Positions 26,845-36,843 of a stretch of DNA of 64,000 nt are shown here, one piece after another. A model generated the notes under the pieces. The model was not told the origin of the DNA. It did not search any database and saw only the letters and a list, made by a program, of their open reading frames with translations. Where the stretch lies: NCBI GenBank assembly GCA_019752335.1, contig JAIEMJ010000038.1, forward strand, positions 176,838 to 240,837, written 5' to 3'. This DNA is from Bryobacteraceae bacterium. Lineage in GTDB: Bacteria > Acidobacteriota > Terriglobia > Bryobacterales > Bryobacteraceae. Made by a program: the position numbers and the translations under genes. Position 1 is the stretch's first letter. The number at the start of each line of letters is the position of its first letter.

Positions 26845-29305
26845 CTATTTGGGGAGTAGAGTTGTCCAGTCGGTGAGGACCTGGGGGTTGAGGATCTCGT
26901 CCTGATCGGTTTCGATCAGGAGCAGGCGCTTGCCGTCGCGCGAAGCGACGCCCCCCTCGGCGCCGGCGCGGGTGGTGGACAGCCAGGGGCGCAGGAAAAC
27001 TGGCTCGCCGATGCTTCGGTCGGGGGAGAGCGGGAACATCACCAGGCTCCCCTGGAGAAAGCTGTAGAGCGCGCGGCCGTCGGCGCTGAAAAAGGGCTTG
27101 TCAAGAGTTTCGGCCCCGCGCGCGAAGCGTTTTACGGGCTCGGCGGTGAGGGGATAACCCCTCAGAGTGAGCCCTTCGTTCACGATCACCCGCACCAGGG
27201 AGCGGCCATCGGGGGACAGCGAGGCATATCCAGGACGATGGGATTCCTCCACAATTTCCATTTTCGCGGGCTGCGTGCTTCTGAGGTCAAGACGGTAGAG
27301 CGAGTCATTGAGGCGCGTCACCAACAGGCAGCAGCCGTCCGGGGAAACTCCGGAGAGTATCGGGGGCGCCTCATCGAGCGATTCGGATCGCCAGAGGACT
27401 TCCGGCTTGAGCCCATCGCCAGGGACGGAGCGTCTGATCTCAAAGGCGCTGGCTGTGCGGGCTACATAAAAGAGGGATTTGCCATCCGGCGCCCAACGCG
27501 GAAAGGTTTCCGGCTCCGGCGAAGTCGACAGACGGCCTCCGAGGCCAGTCTTGCTGTCGAGGATCCAGATATGCCCATCCGGATCATCCACCTGAACCGC
27601 GATCCGGGCTTCGTCCGGAGAGAGCGCCCGGGGACGTGTAGTTGCGGGTATCCGAGACTCTGGTGAGCAGCTTGCCAGTAAGGTCTGTCCAGGACATGCG
27701 CCAAATCGGAAGATTGGCTGCAGCGTACCTCCACGCCAGGACCCCGCGGCCACCGACGGAAAACCGGGCAAGAGGCGGGGTGCTGGGAGCGGTTGAGATG
27801 CCCTGGAGCAACTTCTGAGGAGCAGAGAGCAGACTACCGGTTTTGGGGTCTATCTGCGCCGTGCGGAGGCTCCGGCTGCTTCGCAGTTCGGGTTCCCCGG
27901 GGAGGTAGAAGACATGCCACTTGCCGGTGGCGGGATGCTTCGCGAATTGGACCCCGTGGGTGGTGAGGAAGGGAATCTCGACAGCGGAGGAGTTGAGCGC
28001 CGAACAATACAGACGCTTGCCGTCGCCGAGGCCCTGGAGGAAGACAAAGCCGTCCCCTTCGGGCAGGAACACGGGATCGGTGGGGGGGAGCCGGCTTTGA
28101 AGGCCAGCGTGAGGTCGCGGACTTTGCCGGTGCGCAAATCGAGTGTCTGGAGCTTTCCTTTGTCGGCCAGCAGGATGGTGCCGTCATCGCGGGTCCCGCG
28201 CCAGGATGCGCCCAGAAAACTCTGAAGTTCCACCAGGTCGCGGGGAGGAGAGTTGTCGAGGAAAGCGAGCCGCAGCCGTCCGGCCGACACGAAGCCAAAC
28301 GCCGCGGAGTCGGGCGACCAAAACACCGGTAGTGAACGGGCAGCTTCCGTTCCGGCAACCTTCTGCCAATTGGGACTGTCCAGCGGGCGCAACCAGAACC
28401 CGCCGGGCCTCCACAGGAGAAGCCACTGTCCGTCAGGACTGACGGACAGCATGGCGCCTGGGGCGGATGGCACGTTGAAGTGGCTGGCGACGGCAACGGG
28501 TGGAGCGGGCCGCAGCAGGAGCATGGCGGTGGCGGCCACTACCAGACCGATCACCAGTGCCGCCACAATCCAACCCTTGTGGGGCAAACTGGCTGTCTGC
28601 ACGGGACTGGCAGTCCCGCCACTTTCCAGCAGTTCCCAAACATCCCCAATATCCCGCAACCGCTTCTTGGGCTCTCTGCAGACACTTCGCCAGCAGTCGC
28701 TTCACCTGCAACGGCACGGGCGACAAATCCGGCTCCGACTTCACCACCGAAGCCAAAGTTTCGGTAAGATCCTCGCCCTCAAACAAACGCTTGCCCGTCA
28801 GCATCTCGTGCAGTACCACGCCGAACGACCAGATATCCGCGCGCTTATCCACCACCTTGCCCCGGGCCTGCTCCGGAGCCATATACGCCGCCGTCCCCAG
28901 AATCAAACCCATCTGCGTCGGCAGGTGCATTAGAGTCGGAGAATCGCCGGAGATCTGACTCTCGCTGAACACATCCTTAGCCAGCCCAAAATCCAGCACC
29001 TTCACCGAACCATCCGGACGGATCTTCACATTCCCCGGCTTCAGATCCCGATGCACGATGCCCTTTTCGTGAGCCGCTTCCAGCGCGTCCGCAATCTGCC
29101 GCGCAATGCCCAGCGCCTCTTCCAGCGGAATAGCGCCCTCATGAATCCGATCCCCCAGCGTCGGACCCTCAATCAGCTCCATCACCAGGTAATTCGGCCC
29201 CACACCAAACAGCGTGCCTTCACGACGATCTGCTTCGAAGGGCCGTGTCGGCGGCGTGCTACGCGGTGTTTCATTCCGCGCCTCGTAGCTGTCAACAATT
29301 GACAA
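26845..29305 (-). pseudogene. Broken kinase-propeller gene (three frameshifts, no N-lobe)
   Basis: The reading starts with an unrelated head and enters the kinase only at VGPNYLVMELIEG, so the P-loop and VAxK lysine are missing. HRDLKPGNVKI, DFGLAK and YMAPEQARGK are present. After CLQR the frame breaks at 28672-28676 (apparent loss of two bases in an AG run). A second break is at the G7 run 28082-28088 and a third lies near 27635-27650. Restored, the pieces give a kinase end, a membrane helix (WIVAALVIGLVVAATAMLLL) and a propeller. It is from a different subfamily than the two upstream kinases. Confidence 0.8.
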
Positions 29306-29327
29306 CTGTTGTTATGCCCGGTAATCT
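29290..29327 (+). promoter_or_regulatory. Promoter and operator of parDE
   Basis: TTGACA (29299-29304), a 17-base spacer and TAATCT (29322-29327) form a near-consensus sigma-70 promoter. The inverted repeat TGTCAA-caa-TTGACA (29290-29304) covers the -35 box and is a likely site for repression by the antitoxin. The expected transcription start falls at or next to the GTG start codon at 29334, implying a leaderless message. Confidence 0.7.
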
Positions 29328-29333
29328 GAGAGA

Positions 29334-29603
29334 GTGAACGTCCATCTCGGTCCCGCCTTTGATGACTTCGTCGCCGGACTGCTAAAGAGCGGCTACTACC
29401 AGACCCAGAGCGAGGTCTTGCGGGAAGGTTTGCGCTTGCTCAAGGAGCGGGAAGACCTGAAGCAATCGCGGCTCGCCGAACTCCGCCGCGAAATCGCGCT
29501 GGGTGGCGAACAAGCCGATCGGGGTGAGTTGGTAAACGGGCCAGAGGTTTTCGAGAAGATCCGCACGCGCAGCGCCGAGCGCAAGACACAAATGAAGCGA
29601 TGA
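29334..29603 (+). CDS. parD: ParD-type antitoxin
   Basis: This 89-residue protein has a ParD-like ribbon-helix-helix N-terminus (NVHLGPAFDDFVAGLL, then QTQSEVLREGLRLLKERE). The C-terminal half is charged and likely wraps the toxin. It neutralises the ParE partner and binds its own promoter in known systems. The start is GTG; the gene overlaps parE by ATGA. Confidence 0.88.
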   Translation: MNVHLGPAFDDFVAGLLKSGYYQTQSEVLREGLRLLKEREDLKQSRLAELRREIALGGEQADRGELVNGPEVFEKIRTRSAERKTQMKR

Positions 29604-29908
29604 CGCCCTTTGTCCTCACGCCGCGTGCCGCGCAGGATATTGATGACATCTGGGAATACATTGCCGCTGACAACACAACCGCCGCCGACCGGGTGGTGGC
29701 CGCAATTGAGAAGGCCATCCAGCGTGTGGCCAAGGCCCCGGGCACTGGCCATTTCCGTGCGGATCTGGCGGACCGGAGGCACCGGTTTGTGCTGGCCTAC
29801 TCCTATCTGATCGTCTACCGCTTCGAAACCAGTCCCGTGCAGATCATTCGCGTTCTTCACGCCGCCAGGGACGTCGAGAGCATCCTTGGTCTTCCTAGCG
29901 AGACGTAA
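29600..29908 (+). CDS. parE: ParE-type toxin (RelE/ParE fold)
   Basis: This 102-residue protein has the family pattern: LTPRAAQDIDDIWEYI at the N-terminus, PGTGHFRADL in the middle, and YLIVYRFETSPVQIIRVLHAARD at the end. ParE toxins inhibit DNA gyrase in studied cases. Translation is coupled to parD through the four-base overlap. Confidence 0.88.
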   Translation: MTPFVLTPRAAQDIDDIWEYIAADNTTAADRVVAAIEKAIQRVAKAPGTGHFRADLADRRHRFVLAYSYLIVYRFETSPVQIIRVLHAARDVESILGLPSET

Positions 29909-30133
29909 TCGAAAGCCTTTCCTGTCCAAAGCCCGTTCCGTCGCCCGAGGCTTCGAGGGCAACGTTGCTTTGCGCGCCGCGCTGGGCCGGGCATCACGGA
30001 AGAACTGAACCCTGCGACGCGCTCGTGCAGGTGAAACGGGCGGAGCGAGTCTTCCAGGGTTGGCCATCCATCCGGGCGGAGCGGATCGCGCAGGCATACT
30101 TGGTCTCACTCCTCGTAAATCGTCCCAAGTGAT
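29909..30133. other. Intergenic gap between two convergent TA pairs
   Basis: No gene or clear terminator is seen in these 225 bases. parDE and the Doc-type pair converge here. Confidence 0.5.
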
Positions 30134-30514
30134 TTACTCGGTATCGAAACGAAGGTTGCCGCGCAGCCACGGGACCAGGTTTTCGAAACGAAAGTTTCCG
30201 GCCTCGTACAGTCCCGCGATAAAGGCGTATGCATCCCCGGGCGGAGCAGTGAGATAGGCGCCGTTGATCGCTAGGAACGTATAGGTGGCGGCGAAGGCGG
30301 TTCGTTTGTTGTCGTCAATGAACGGATGGTTTTGCGCCAGGCTTTCCCAAAGCGCTGCTGCTTCTTCCACCAAGTCTTCGTAGTAACCCGTTTGTGGACG
30401 AAAGAGCGCCGACTCGAGCAAACCCGGATCACGCAGGCCGTGAGAACCGCCGTAGCGTTCAATCTGATCCGCATGCATGGCCAGGACGTCGGGCAGGGTG
30501 AGGTAGTCGCTCAC
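30134..30514 (-). CDS. doc: Doc-type toxin (Fic fold)
   Basis: This 126-residue death-on-curing protein carries the motif HPFIDDNKRTAF, matching the Fic/Doc HxFx(D/N)xNKR core that handles nucleotides; Doc phosphorylates EF-Tu in the P1 phage system. The N-terminal YLTLPDVLAMHADQIERYGG and the GLRDPGLLESAL stretch are typical Doc features. The start is GTG, overlapping the antitoxin stop as GTGA. Confidence 0.9.
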   Translation of the reverse strand: MSDYLTLPDVLAMHADQIERYGGSHGLRDPGLLESALFRPQTGYYEDLVEEAAALWESLAQNHPFIDDNKRTAFAATYTFLAINGAYLTAPPGDAYAFIAGLYEAGNFRFENLVPWLRGNLRFDTE

Positions 30515-30732
30515 TTGGCGAGCTTCTGGTAAAGCTCAGCGTATTTTTCGTGACTGGCCAGGTAGGCGTCCATCACATGCTGGCGCGGACGGGCGCCTTT
30601 CCGCTTTTGAACCAAGTCCGAAAGCGCCTCATCCACCAACGCCTGAATTTGGCGGCCTTCGCTCTGAGCGAGAGCGCGAACCTCCGCCAGCGTGGCGGAA
30701 TTCACTTGGGTGGCAAACTTCTCTCTTAACAC
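30511..30732 (-). CDS. Antitoxin partner of Doc
   Basis: This 73-residue protein begins REKFATQVNSATLAEVRALA, then GRQIQALVDEALSDLV, which resembles a ribbon-helix-helix DNA-binding fold rather than the Phd fold. It is a likely repressor and antitoxin for the coupled toxin gene. The start is GTG at 30732. Confidence 0.75.
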   Translation of the reverse strand: MLREKFATQVNSATLAEVRALAQSEGRQIQALVDEALSDLVQKRKGARPRQHVMDAYLASHEKYAELYQKLAK

Positions 30733-30741
30733 AATTCGACT

Positions 30742-30770
30742 TTATCATGAAGCATCATGACGCGTGACAA
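30742..30770 (-). promoter_or_regulatory. Promoter and operator of the Doc-type pair
   Basis: On the minus strand, TTGTCA (30770-30765), 17 bases and TGATAA (30747-30742) form a sigma-70-like promoter. The spacer holds the inverted repeat CATGA-TGCT-TCATG, a candidate repressor site. The predicted transcript would begin about three bases before the GTG start. Confidence 0.6.
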
Positions 30771-30811
30771 GCTCCCCAAGGTCGCAGGCGGAGAATACTC
30801 CATTAGATAAT

Positions 30812-30877
30812 CTTCTTCGCCTTTTCTTCTTGACAAAAGGCGAAGAAAAGACGTATCCTGAAAAGGCGAAGAGAAAG
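30812..30877 (+). promoter_or_regulatory. Promoter with three copies of a GGCGAAGA-type motif
   Basis: TTGACA (30830-30835), 18 bases and TATCCT (30854-30859) lie 20 bp before the DUF72 start. AAAAGGCGAAGA appears in the spacer (30836 on) and again after the -10 box (30861 on). Its inverted copy TCTTCGCCTTTT lies before the -35 box. The first two form a hairpin or dyad. This looks like a multi-site operator. Confidence 0.6.
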
Positions 30878-30879
30878 CG

Positions 30880-31794
30880 ATGAACGACTTACCCCCCTCT
30901 AGTCTCCGCCTTGGTCCCGCCGGTTGGGCTTACCCCAGCTGGGATACTCACTTTTACCCGTCACCCAAACCGCGCGGTTTTCACCCGCTCGCTCACCTGT
31001 CCAAGTTCTTTAACACCGTCGAGATTAACTCGTCCTTCCGCGAGGCGATTAAGCCCGAGGTCGCCCACCTGTGGGTGGGGCTGGTTTCGCACCGGCCGGA
31101 CTTCCTCTTTACGGCCAAACTCGCCCGCTCCTTTACTCATGAAAACAAGCTAGATCCGCCCTCTGTGGCTTTGTTTCGCGCGGGACTCGAACCCCTCCGC
31201 GCGGCTCGCCGTCTGGGGGCCCTGGTGATGCAGTTCCCTTGGAGCTTCCGCTTCACCGCCGCCAACCGGGACTATCTGATTGAGCTCCGCAAAGCCTTCC
31301 ACGGCTACCCGCTCGTCGCCGAGTTTGCCCACGAAAGCTGGATGTGCCCCGAAGCCCTGGGCACCCTGATCGACTACCGCATCGGCTTCGGCAACCTGGA
31401 CCAGCCCAGCTACGGCCGCGCCATGCCGCCAACCTCGATTCTTACCAACGGGATCGGCTACGTCCGGCTGAACGGCCGCAACTACGACAATTGGTTCCGC
31501 GACACCTCCGGTCTGCGCGAACGCACCAGCCGCTACGACTACCTCTACACGCAACCCGAATTGAACGAATGGGCCGACCGCATTGAGCGCATCGGCCAGC
31601 ACGCCAAACAGGTCTTCGTCGTCTTCAACAACGAAGCCCGTGCCCAGTCTTTAGTGAATGCCTTTCAGATGCAGGCCCTGCTGGGCCCGGCCAGCATCGT
31701 CCCGAAAGAACTCCTGCGCCGCTACCCCGAGGCGCTGGATGGCTTCCGGTCGAACGTGCCCGTGCAGCGCTCGCTGTTCGCTGACGCCGCATAG
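30880..31794 (+). CDS. DUF72 (YecE-like) TIM-barrel protein
   Basis: This 304-residue protein has the DUF72 pattern: RLGPAGWAYPSW at the start, FNTVEINSSFRE, LVMQFPWSFR, LVAEFAHESWM, GYVRLNGRNYDNWF and the end block VFVVFNNEARAQSLVNA. The barrel family is widespread but of unknown function; links to nucleic-acid repair or sugar chemistry have been suggested. It has its own unusual promoter and a strong terminator, so it is a single-gene unit. Confidence 0.85.
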   Translation: MNDLPPSSLRLGPAGWAYPSWDTHFYPSPKPRGFHPLAHLSKFFNTVEINSSFREAIKPEVAHLWVGLVSHRPDFLFTAKLARSFTHENKLDPPSVALFRAGLEPLRAARRLGALVMQFPWSFRFTAANRDYLIELRKAFHGYPLVAEFAHESWMCPEALGTLIDYRIGFGNLDQPSYGRAMPPTSILTNGIGYVRLNGRNYDNWFRDTSGLRERTSRYDYLYTQPELNEWADRIERIGQHAKQVFVVFNNEARAQSLVNAFQMQALLGPASIVPKELLRRYPEALDGFRSNVPVQRSLFADAA

Positions 31795-31828
31795 GCATTC
31801 CACGAGTCTCCGGGGGGAGAGCCGAATT

Positions 31829-31867
31829 AGGGAATCGTTACCGCGAAGCGGTGGCGATTCCCTTTTT
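31829..31867 (+). terminator. Intrinsic terminator after the DUF72 gene
   Basis: AGGGAATCG pairs with CGATTCCCT, with an inner CCGC/GCGG stem, followed by TTTTT. Confidence 0.8.
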
Positions 31868-31993
31868 GGTTTCTGGGGCTCTACGAAACATCTGCCACAT
31901 TGGTTTCACTTATGAGCGAATAAATATATTCGCTGTAAGTGGAAACGCAGCTCCTTTCCGTTGCATCTGCTCAGGTGTCGCAAGGAGATTATG

Positions 31994-32515
31994 ATGAAAC
32001 GATTCAGCCTGCTACTAGTCCTACCGGTATTTCTCGCCGCCGCCGACAAGCCGCCGAAGGACCTTACCGAGCGCGTGCGCCACGAACTGGTGATGCTGCC
32101 GTGGCTCGGTGTCTTCGACAACCTCACCTTCCAGGTGGAAGGCGACAAAGTCATTCTGGCCGGCGAAGTAAACCGTCCCACGTTACGAACCGACGCCGAG
32201 CGCGTCGTGAAGAGAGTGGCCGGTGTATCGGCCGTCAGCAATCAGATTGAGGTGTTGCCCCTTTCGCCCTTTGACGACCGTGTGCGTCTGGCGACCCTGC
32301 GCAGCATCTATGGTTTTCCCGCGCTGCAGCGTTATGGCCTTGGCGCTCTGCCTAGTATTCGCATTCTCGTGAAGAACGGCAACGTCACGTTGGCCGGCGT
32401 GGTTTCGAGCCCCGCCGATGCCCAACTGGCTTACCTACGCGCCATGCAGGTGCCGGGAGTGTTCTCCGTCAGCAACCGGCTGATGGTGGAGGGTGCCCCG
32501 CAACGGGCACTCTAG
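31994..32515 (+). CDS. Secreted BON-domain protein
   Basis: This 173-residue protein has a signal peptide (FSLLLVLPVFLAAA) followed by two BON domains. The first is at about 25-90 (LTFQVEGDKVILAGEV, then VVKRVAGVSAVSNQIEV) and the second at 95-170 (SIRILVKNGNVTLAGVV, then VPGVFSVSNRLMV). BON domains bind membranes or carbohydrates at the envelope. ATG 31994 has AAGGAG six bases upstream; an adjacent ATG at 31991 is also possible. A terminator follows. Confidence 0.85.
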   Translation: MKRFSLLLVLPVFLAAADKPPKDLTERVRHELVMLPWLGVFDNLTFQVEGDKVILAGEVNRPTLRTDAERVVKRVAGVSAVSNQIEVLPLSPFDDRVRLATLRSIYGFPALQRYGLGALPSIRILVKNGNVTLAGVVSSPADAQLAYLRAMQVPGVFSVSNRLMVEGAPQRAL

Positions 32516-32574
32516 TTTGTGTGTGAGTCGACTGTTTCCCTCCGTTAGAGAGTTGCCAGCGTAAGTGGCAAACC

Positions 32575-32609
32575 CGGGCCCAGGACTAGTTTCTGGGCCC
32601 GATTTTTTT
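32575..32609 (+). terminator. Intrinsic terminator after the BON gene
   Basis: CGGGCCCAG pairs with CTGGGCCCG around a nine-base loop, followed by ATTTTTTT. It lies just before the 3' end of the convergent peptidase gene. Confidence 0.85.
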
Positions 32610-32611
32610 GC

Positions 32612-34612
32612 CTACCAGACGCGACAGCGTTTCTCCGGCGGGCGCACCATCGGGTCGCTGGCCTGGCAGCCGAAGGCCTCGCGAAACTCCGGTAGATTCG
32701 ACAGTGGACCATTCACCCGGAAGCGCGGTAGCGGATGCGGGTCCGTCATGGTGGCGATGCGCTCGTACTCCGGACGATAATTCGCCGCCCACACCTGCGC
32801 CCAACCCACAAAGAACCGCTGCTGGGGAGTAAAGCCATCCACCTTTGCGGGCGCCGGCTTGCCAGCTAACGACTTCTGCAAAGCCCGGTAAGCCAGCCGC
32901 AGCCCGCCCAGATCGGCGATGCTCTCGCCCAACACCAGCTTGCCGTTCACGTTCAACCCTTCCTGCACATTGAAAGACGAGAACTGCTGCTCGACGCACG
33001 CCGCGCGATCCTCGTACTTCTTGGCATCGGCCGCCGTCCACCAATCGCGCAGCGTGCCTTGGCCATCGAACTGGCGCCCGCTGTCGTCGAAGCCGTGGAT
33101 GATCTCGTGGCCGATCACCGCGCCGATCGCACCGTAGTTCAGCGCATCGTCGGCTTCGAAATCAAAGAACGGGGGCTGCAAAATGCCAGCAGGAAAAACG
33201 ATTTCGATGTTCCGCGAATGGTAATAGGCGTTCACTTCGGGCGGCGTCATCAGCCACTCGCCGCGGTCGACGGCTTGCCCAATCTTTTTCACGTCGCGAC
33301 GCACCTCGAAACGCGACGTCTCGAGCGCGTTGGCAAAGTAACTCTGGCGGCCCACCTTCACGGCCGAATAATCACGCCATTTCTCGGTATGGCCGATTTT
33401 GCGCTTGAACGAATCGAGCTTCGCCAAGGCCTGCGCGCGCGTCTCGCGCGACATCCAGTCGGCCGCGCCAAGGTCCTCCCGCAGGACGGCGAAGAGATGA
33501 TCGATCAGCTCATTCATGCGTTGCTTGGCCTTCGGCGGATAGTGTTTCTCCACGAATTTCCGGCCCAGCGCCTCACCCAGTTGTTCATCCGTGGATTGCA
33601 CGCAACGCTTCCAGCGCGGCAACTGCTCCTTCGCTCCCGTAAGCACCTTCGTCATGCTGAAGGCTTCGTCGGCAAAGGCCTTCGACAAATACGGCGCCGC
33701 GTTCCGCACCGTCTGCCAGCGCAAATAGAGCTGCAAATCCGGCAGCGGCGTGCTGTCGAGTAACTTATCGAGCGCCTGCAAGTACTCCGGCTGGCCTGCA
33801 TTAATCACTGGGAAGCTGGACTGGCGCAATTTCCAGTAAGTGGTCCAAGAGAAGCCCGGCATCAACTTCACAAACTCCGCCACCGGCAGCGGATGATTGG
33901 TCGCCTTGGGGTCACGCAGCTTGGTCCGCTCCATCATCGGCGTGGCGAGTAACTTCTCGAAAGCGAAGATGCGGATGGACGCGCTCGAATCCTTGTCGCC
34001 GAGTAACTTCAGCATGCGGCCAATGTGCTGTAAGTATTCCTGGCGGGTCTTTTCGCTCTTTTCGTCGCTCTTCAGATAGAAGTCGCGATCCGGCAGGCCG
34101 AGGCCGCTTTGAAAGACGCCGGCCATGATGCGCGAAGAGTCCTTCGCGTCGGGCTGCGAGCCAAAGTTAAATAGCGCGTTCGCCCCTCCCGCGTGTAAGT
34201 GCGCCAGCACGCGGACTAAGTCACGCTTACTCTTCATGCCGTCGATCATCTTGAGATCCGGCAGCAGCGGCGACGCACCGGCGCGCTCGATGCTGCTCTC
34301 GTCCATGCAAGCGGCGTAGTAATCGCCGATCTTCTGCTCGTCGGAGCCGGGCGCGGCCTTGGCCACGGCGGCCGCTTCCAGGGTCTCGCGGAGTAAGTCG
34401 CGGTTGCGCTCGGCGAGGGCCTGGAAATTGGACCACCGAGGATAGGCGGCGGGAATGGGGTTAGCCGCGCTCCAGCCGCCGGCCGCGAATTTGTAGAAGT
34501 CCTCACAGGGCTTGCAAGTCGGATCGAGATTTTGCGGCTTAAAGCGCAGGGAGTTTAGTTCCGCGGCGGGTAACCAAAGAGCCAAACCAAGGGCGAGGGT
34601 GAAGCGAAGCAT
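32612..34612 (-). CDS. M13 family zinc metallopeptidase (neprilysin-like)
   Basis: This is a 666-residue exported peptidase. A signal peptide precedes residue 18 (LALGLALWLPAAE). The N-terminal M13 domain begins with CKPCEDFYKFAAGGW. The catalytic domain has HEIIHGFDD (HExxH zinc site), GESIADLGGLR (third zinc ligand ExxxD) and NAYYHSRNIEIVFPAGILQPP. The C-terminus ends in the expected RCRVW (CxxW). The ATG at 34612 follows AAGGAG and places the signal peptide correctly. Members cut small peptides in the periplasm or outside the cell. It is divergent from hemL with a 63-bp gap. Confidence 0.92.
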   Translation of the reverse strand: MLRFTLALGLALWLPAAELNSLRFKPQNLDPTCKPCEDFYKFAAGGWSAANPIPAAYPRWSNFQALAERNRDLLRETLEAAAVAKAAPGSDEQKIGDYYAACMDESSIERAGASPLLPDLKMIDGMKSKRDLVRVLAHLHAGGANALFNFGSQPDAKDSSRIMAGVFQSGLGLPDRDFYLKSDEKSEKTRQEYLQHIGRMLKLLGDKDSSASIRIFAFEKLLATPMMERTKLRDPKATNHPLPVAEFVKLMPGFSWTTYWKLRQSSFPVINAGQPEYLQALDKLLDSTPLPDLQLYLRWQTVRNAAPYLSKAFADEAFSMTKVLTGAKEQLPRWKRCVQSTDEQLGEALGRKFVEKHYPPKAKQRMNELIDHLFAVLREDLGAADWMSRETRAQALAKLDSFKRKIGHTEKWRDYSAVKVGRQSYFANALETSRFEVRRDVKKIGQAVDRGEWLMTPPEVNAYYHSRNIEIVFPAGILQPPFFDFEADDALNYGAIGAVIGHEIIHGFDDSGRQFDGQGTLRDWWTAADAKKYEDRAACVEQQFSSFNVQEGLNVNGKLVLGESIADLGGLRLAYRALQKSLAGKPAPAKVDGFTPQQRFFVGWAQVWAANYRPEYERIATMTDPHPLPRFRVNGPLSNLPEFREAFGCQASDPMVRPPEKRCRVW

Positions 34613-34675
34613 GCTCCTTCTATTTTGCGCCTTCGGCCTTCGCTTTGCCAACCGGTATGAGAAAATCCGAAGGAC

Positions 34676-35938
34676 ATGCAATTCTCCCGCTCCGCCGAGC
34701 TACTCCAACGCGCCCGTAAGTCGATTCCGGGTGGCGTCAATTCGCCGGTCCGCGCCTTTCGCAGTGTCGGGGGTACGCCCATCTTCATGGCGAAGGGCGA
34801 AGGGGCGCGCCTAATCGACGAGGACGGCAACTCCTACCTCGACTACATCGGCAGTTGGGGACCGCTCATCCTCGGCCATCGCCCCGCCTGCGTGATCGAG
34901 GCGTTGCGCGAAGTGCTCGAAATTGGCACCAGCTTCGGCGCGCCCACGGAGCGCGAAATCCATCTGGCGGAAGCCGTGCGCGACGCCTTCCCGTCGATGG
35001 AGATGGTGCGTTTAGTGAACTCCGGCACCGAAGCCGCGATGAGTGCGTTGCGCGTCGCCCGTGGCTTCACCGGCCGCGACCTCACCATCAAGTTCGAAGG
35101 CTGCTACCACGGCCACGTCGACTCGCTCCTGGTAAAGGCCGGCTCCGGCCTGGCGACGCTCGGCCTCTCGGACTCGGCCGGCGTCCCCGCCAGCTTTGCC
35201 GCCACCACCATCTCCGTGCCCTACAACAACCTTGCCGCGGTGGAGCAGGCCTTCGTCCAACACCCCAACCAGATCGCCTGCATCATGGTGGAACCAGTGG
35301 CCGGCAACATGGGCTGCGTCCCACCCGCGCCGGGATTCCTGGCCGGCCTCCGCGACCTCTGCACGAAGCACGGCGCGCTCTTGATCTTCGACGAAGTGAT
35401 GACCGGCTTTCGCCTCTCGTACGGCGGTGCGCAGTCGCTCTACGGCATTACGCCGGATATGACGGCGCTGGGCAAGATCATCGGCGGCGGACTGCCGATT
35501 GCGGCCTACGGGGGCAAGGCCGAGGTGATGCTGCACGTGGCGCCCGAAGGCCCGATCTATCAGGCCGGCACGTTGTCGGGCAATCCGCTGGCCGTCTCCG
35601 CCGGCCTCGCCATGCTCACTTACCTGAAGGCGCATCCCGAGGTCTACACCAAGCTCGAAGCCCTCAGCGCGCGCCTCTGCGCGACCGCTCCCGCGGGCAT
35701 CACCGTGAATCGCGTCGGCTCCATGTTTACGTGGTTCTTCACGCCGGACCCGGTCACCGACTACGCCAGCGCCAAGCGCGCCGATACCAAGCGCTTCGGC
35801 GAATTCTTCCACTGGATGCTCCAGCGCGGCGTCTATCTGGCGCCGAGCCAGTTCGAAGCCGCCTTCATGTCGGCCGCGCACACGGAAGCCGACATCGACT
35901 ATACCGCCGCCCAAGCGCAGGCGTTCCTGTGCGCCTAA
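34676..35938 (+). CDS. hemL: Glutamate-1-semialdehyde 2,1-aminomutase
   Basis: This 420-residue PLP enzyme converts glutamate-1-semialdehyde to 5-aminolevulinate, the first committed tetrapyrrole precursor in the C5 route. It shows [66 protein letters not shown] (PLP Asp) and [16 protein letters not shown] (PLP Lys). The length fits the family. The next gene starts inside or just after its stop. Confidence 0.95.
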   Translation: MQFSRSAELLQRARKSIPGGVNSPVRAFRSVGGTPIFMAKGEGARLIDEDGNSYLDYIGSWGPLILGHRPACVIEALREVLEIGTSFGAPTEREIHLAEAVRDAFPSMEMVRLVNSGTEAAMSALRVARGFTGRDLTIKFEGCYHGHVDSLLVKAGSGLATLGLSDSAGVPASFAATTISVPYNNLAAVEQAFVQHPNQIACIMVEPVAGNMGCVPPAPGFLAGLRDLCTKHGALLIFDEVMTGFRLSYGGAQSLYGITPDMTALGKIIGGGLPIAAYGGKAEVMLHVAPEGPIYQAGTLSGNPLAVSAGLAMLTYLKAHPEVYTKLEALSARLCATAPAGITVNRVGSMFTWFFTPDPVTDYASAKRADTKRFGEFFHWMLQRGVYLAPSQFEAAFMSAAHTEADIDYTAAQAQAFLCA

Positions 35939-36843
35939 AGGTGAAGCTCGTCCTGCGAGTCCTGCTCGGCCTCGTCTTGTTACTCGCGCTCGCCGCCGGC
36001 GGCGCGTGGATCTATCTGCATCCGGACATCGACCGCCAGGACGGTATCGTCTCCGGCCAACGCAACGGCAAGCCCCTGACGCTCGACATCCTGCGGCCGA
36101 AGCGCCCAAATGGGTTGGGCATCGCGCTGATGGTGAGCGGCGGTTGGCGCTCCAGCAAAGCGGGCCAGACGAAGGCCATCGTGGTGGCCCCGCTACTGCG
36201 CGCGGGCTATACGGTCTTCGCCGTGTGCCACGTTTCGCGCCCCGAGAGCAGCATCATGGACATCATCACGGACATGCACCGCGGCGTGCGCTTCATCCGT
36301 TATCACGCGAAGGAATACGGCGTAGACCCGCAACGCCTCGGCGCGACGGGCGGCAGTGCGGGCGGCCATTTGAGCCTGATGCTCGCGACGCGCGGCGCGC
36401 CGGGCGATCCGGCCGCGGCGGATCCGGTCGATCGCGAGTCAAGCGCGGTGCAGGCCGTGGCGATCTTCTACCCGCCGACGGACCTGCTCAACCTGGGCCC
36501 ATCCACCGAGAACGACGGCAAAGGCGGACCCCCCATCAGCTACCGCGACGGATTCGGCCCGGAGGCAGGCAACCCGGTCGCCTGGCAACGCATTGGACAT
36601 GAGACGTCGCCCATCTACTACGTCACCCCGGCGATGCCGCCGGTGCTGATCTACCATGGCGACGCGGACACGCTGGTGCCGCTGGAACAGTCGCTGCGGT
36701 TTCAGGCCCGGGCGAAGGAGGTGGGGCTCAACGTGCCGGTGGTGGTCCACGCGGGAGGAGCGCACGGTTGGCGCACGATGCTCCTCGACGAGTTCGCCTT
36801 CGTCGACTGGTTCAACCGCTATCTGCGGGACCGCCAAAGTTAG
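35929..36843 (+). CDS. Membrane-anchored alpha/beta hydrolase
   Basis: This is a serine hydrolase of about 304 residues. An N-terminal membrane anchor or signal ([19 protein letters not shown]) is followed by an esterase/peptidase-like fold with [11 protein letters not shown] (nucleophile GxSxG), [12 protein letters not shown] (Asp) and AGGAHGW (His). It resembles BD-FAE and acetyl-esterase-type proteins. The GTG at 35929 overlaps the hemL end and has AGG eight bases upstream; a GTG at 35941 is the alternative. Confidence 0.8.
   Translation: MRLKVKLVLRVLLGLVLLLALAAGGAWIYLHPDIDRQDGIVSGQRNGKPLTLDILRPKRPNGLGIALMVSGGWRSSKAGQTKAIVVAPLLRAGYTVFAVCHVSRPESSIMDIITDMHRGVRFIRYHAKEYGVDPQRLGATGGSAGGHLSLMLATRGAPGDPAAADPVDRESSAVQAVAIFYPPTDLLNLGPSTENDGKGGPPISYRDGFGPEAGNPVAWQRIGHETSPIYYVTPAMPPVLIYHGDADTLVPLEQSLRFQARAKEVGLNVPVVVHAGGAHGWRTMLLDEFAFVDWFNRYLRDRQS

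Noticed and set aside
34855..35928. Long plus-strand frame ahead of the alpha/beta hydrolase
   Set aside because: It is an out-of-frame shadow of hemL with Arg/Pro-rich content; the hydrolase begins at 35929 or 35941.
35012..36109. Minus-strand open frame opposite hemL
   Set aside because: It is antisense to hemL, rich in Arg/Ala/Gly, with no domain pattern.
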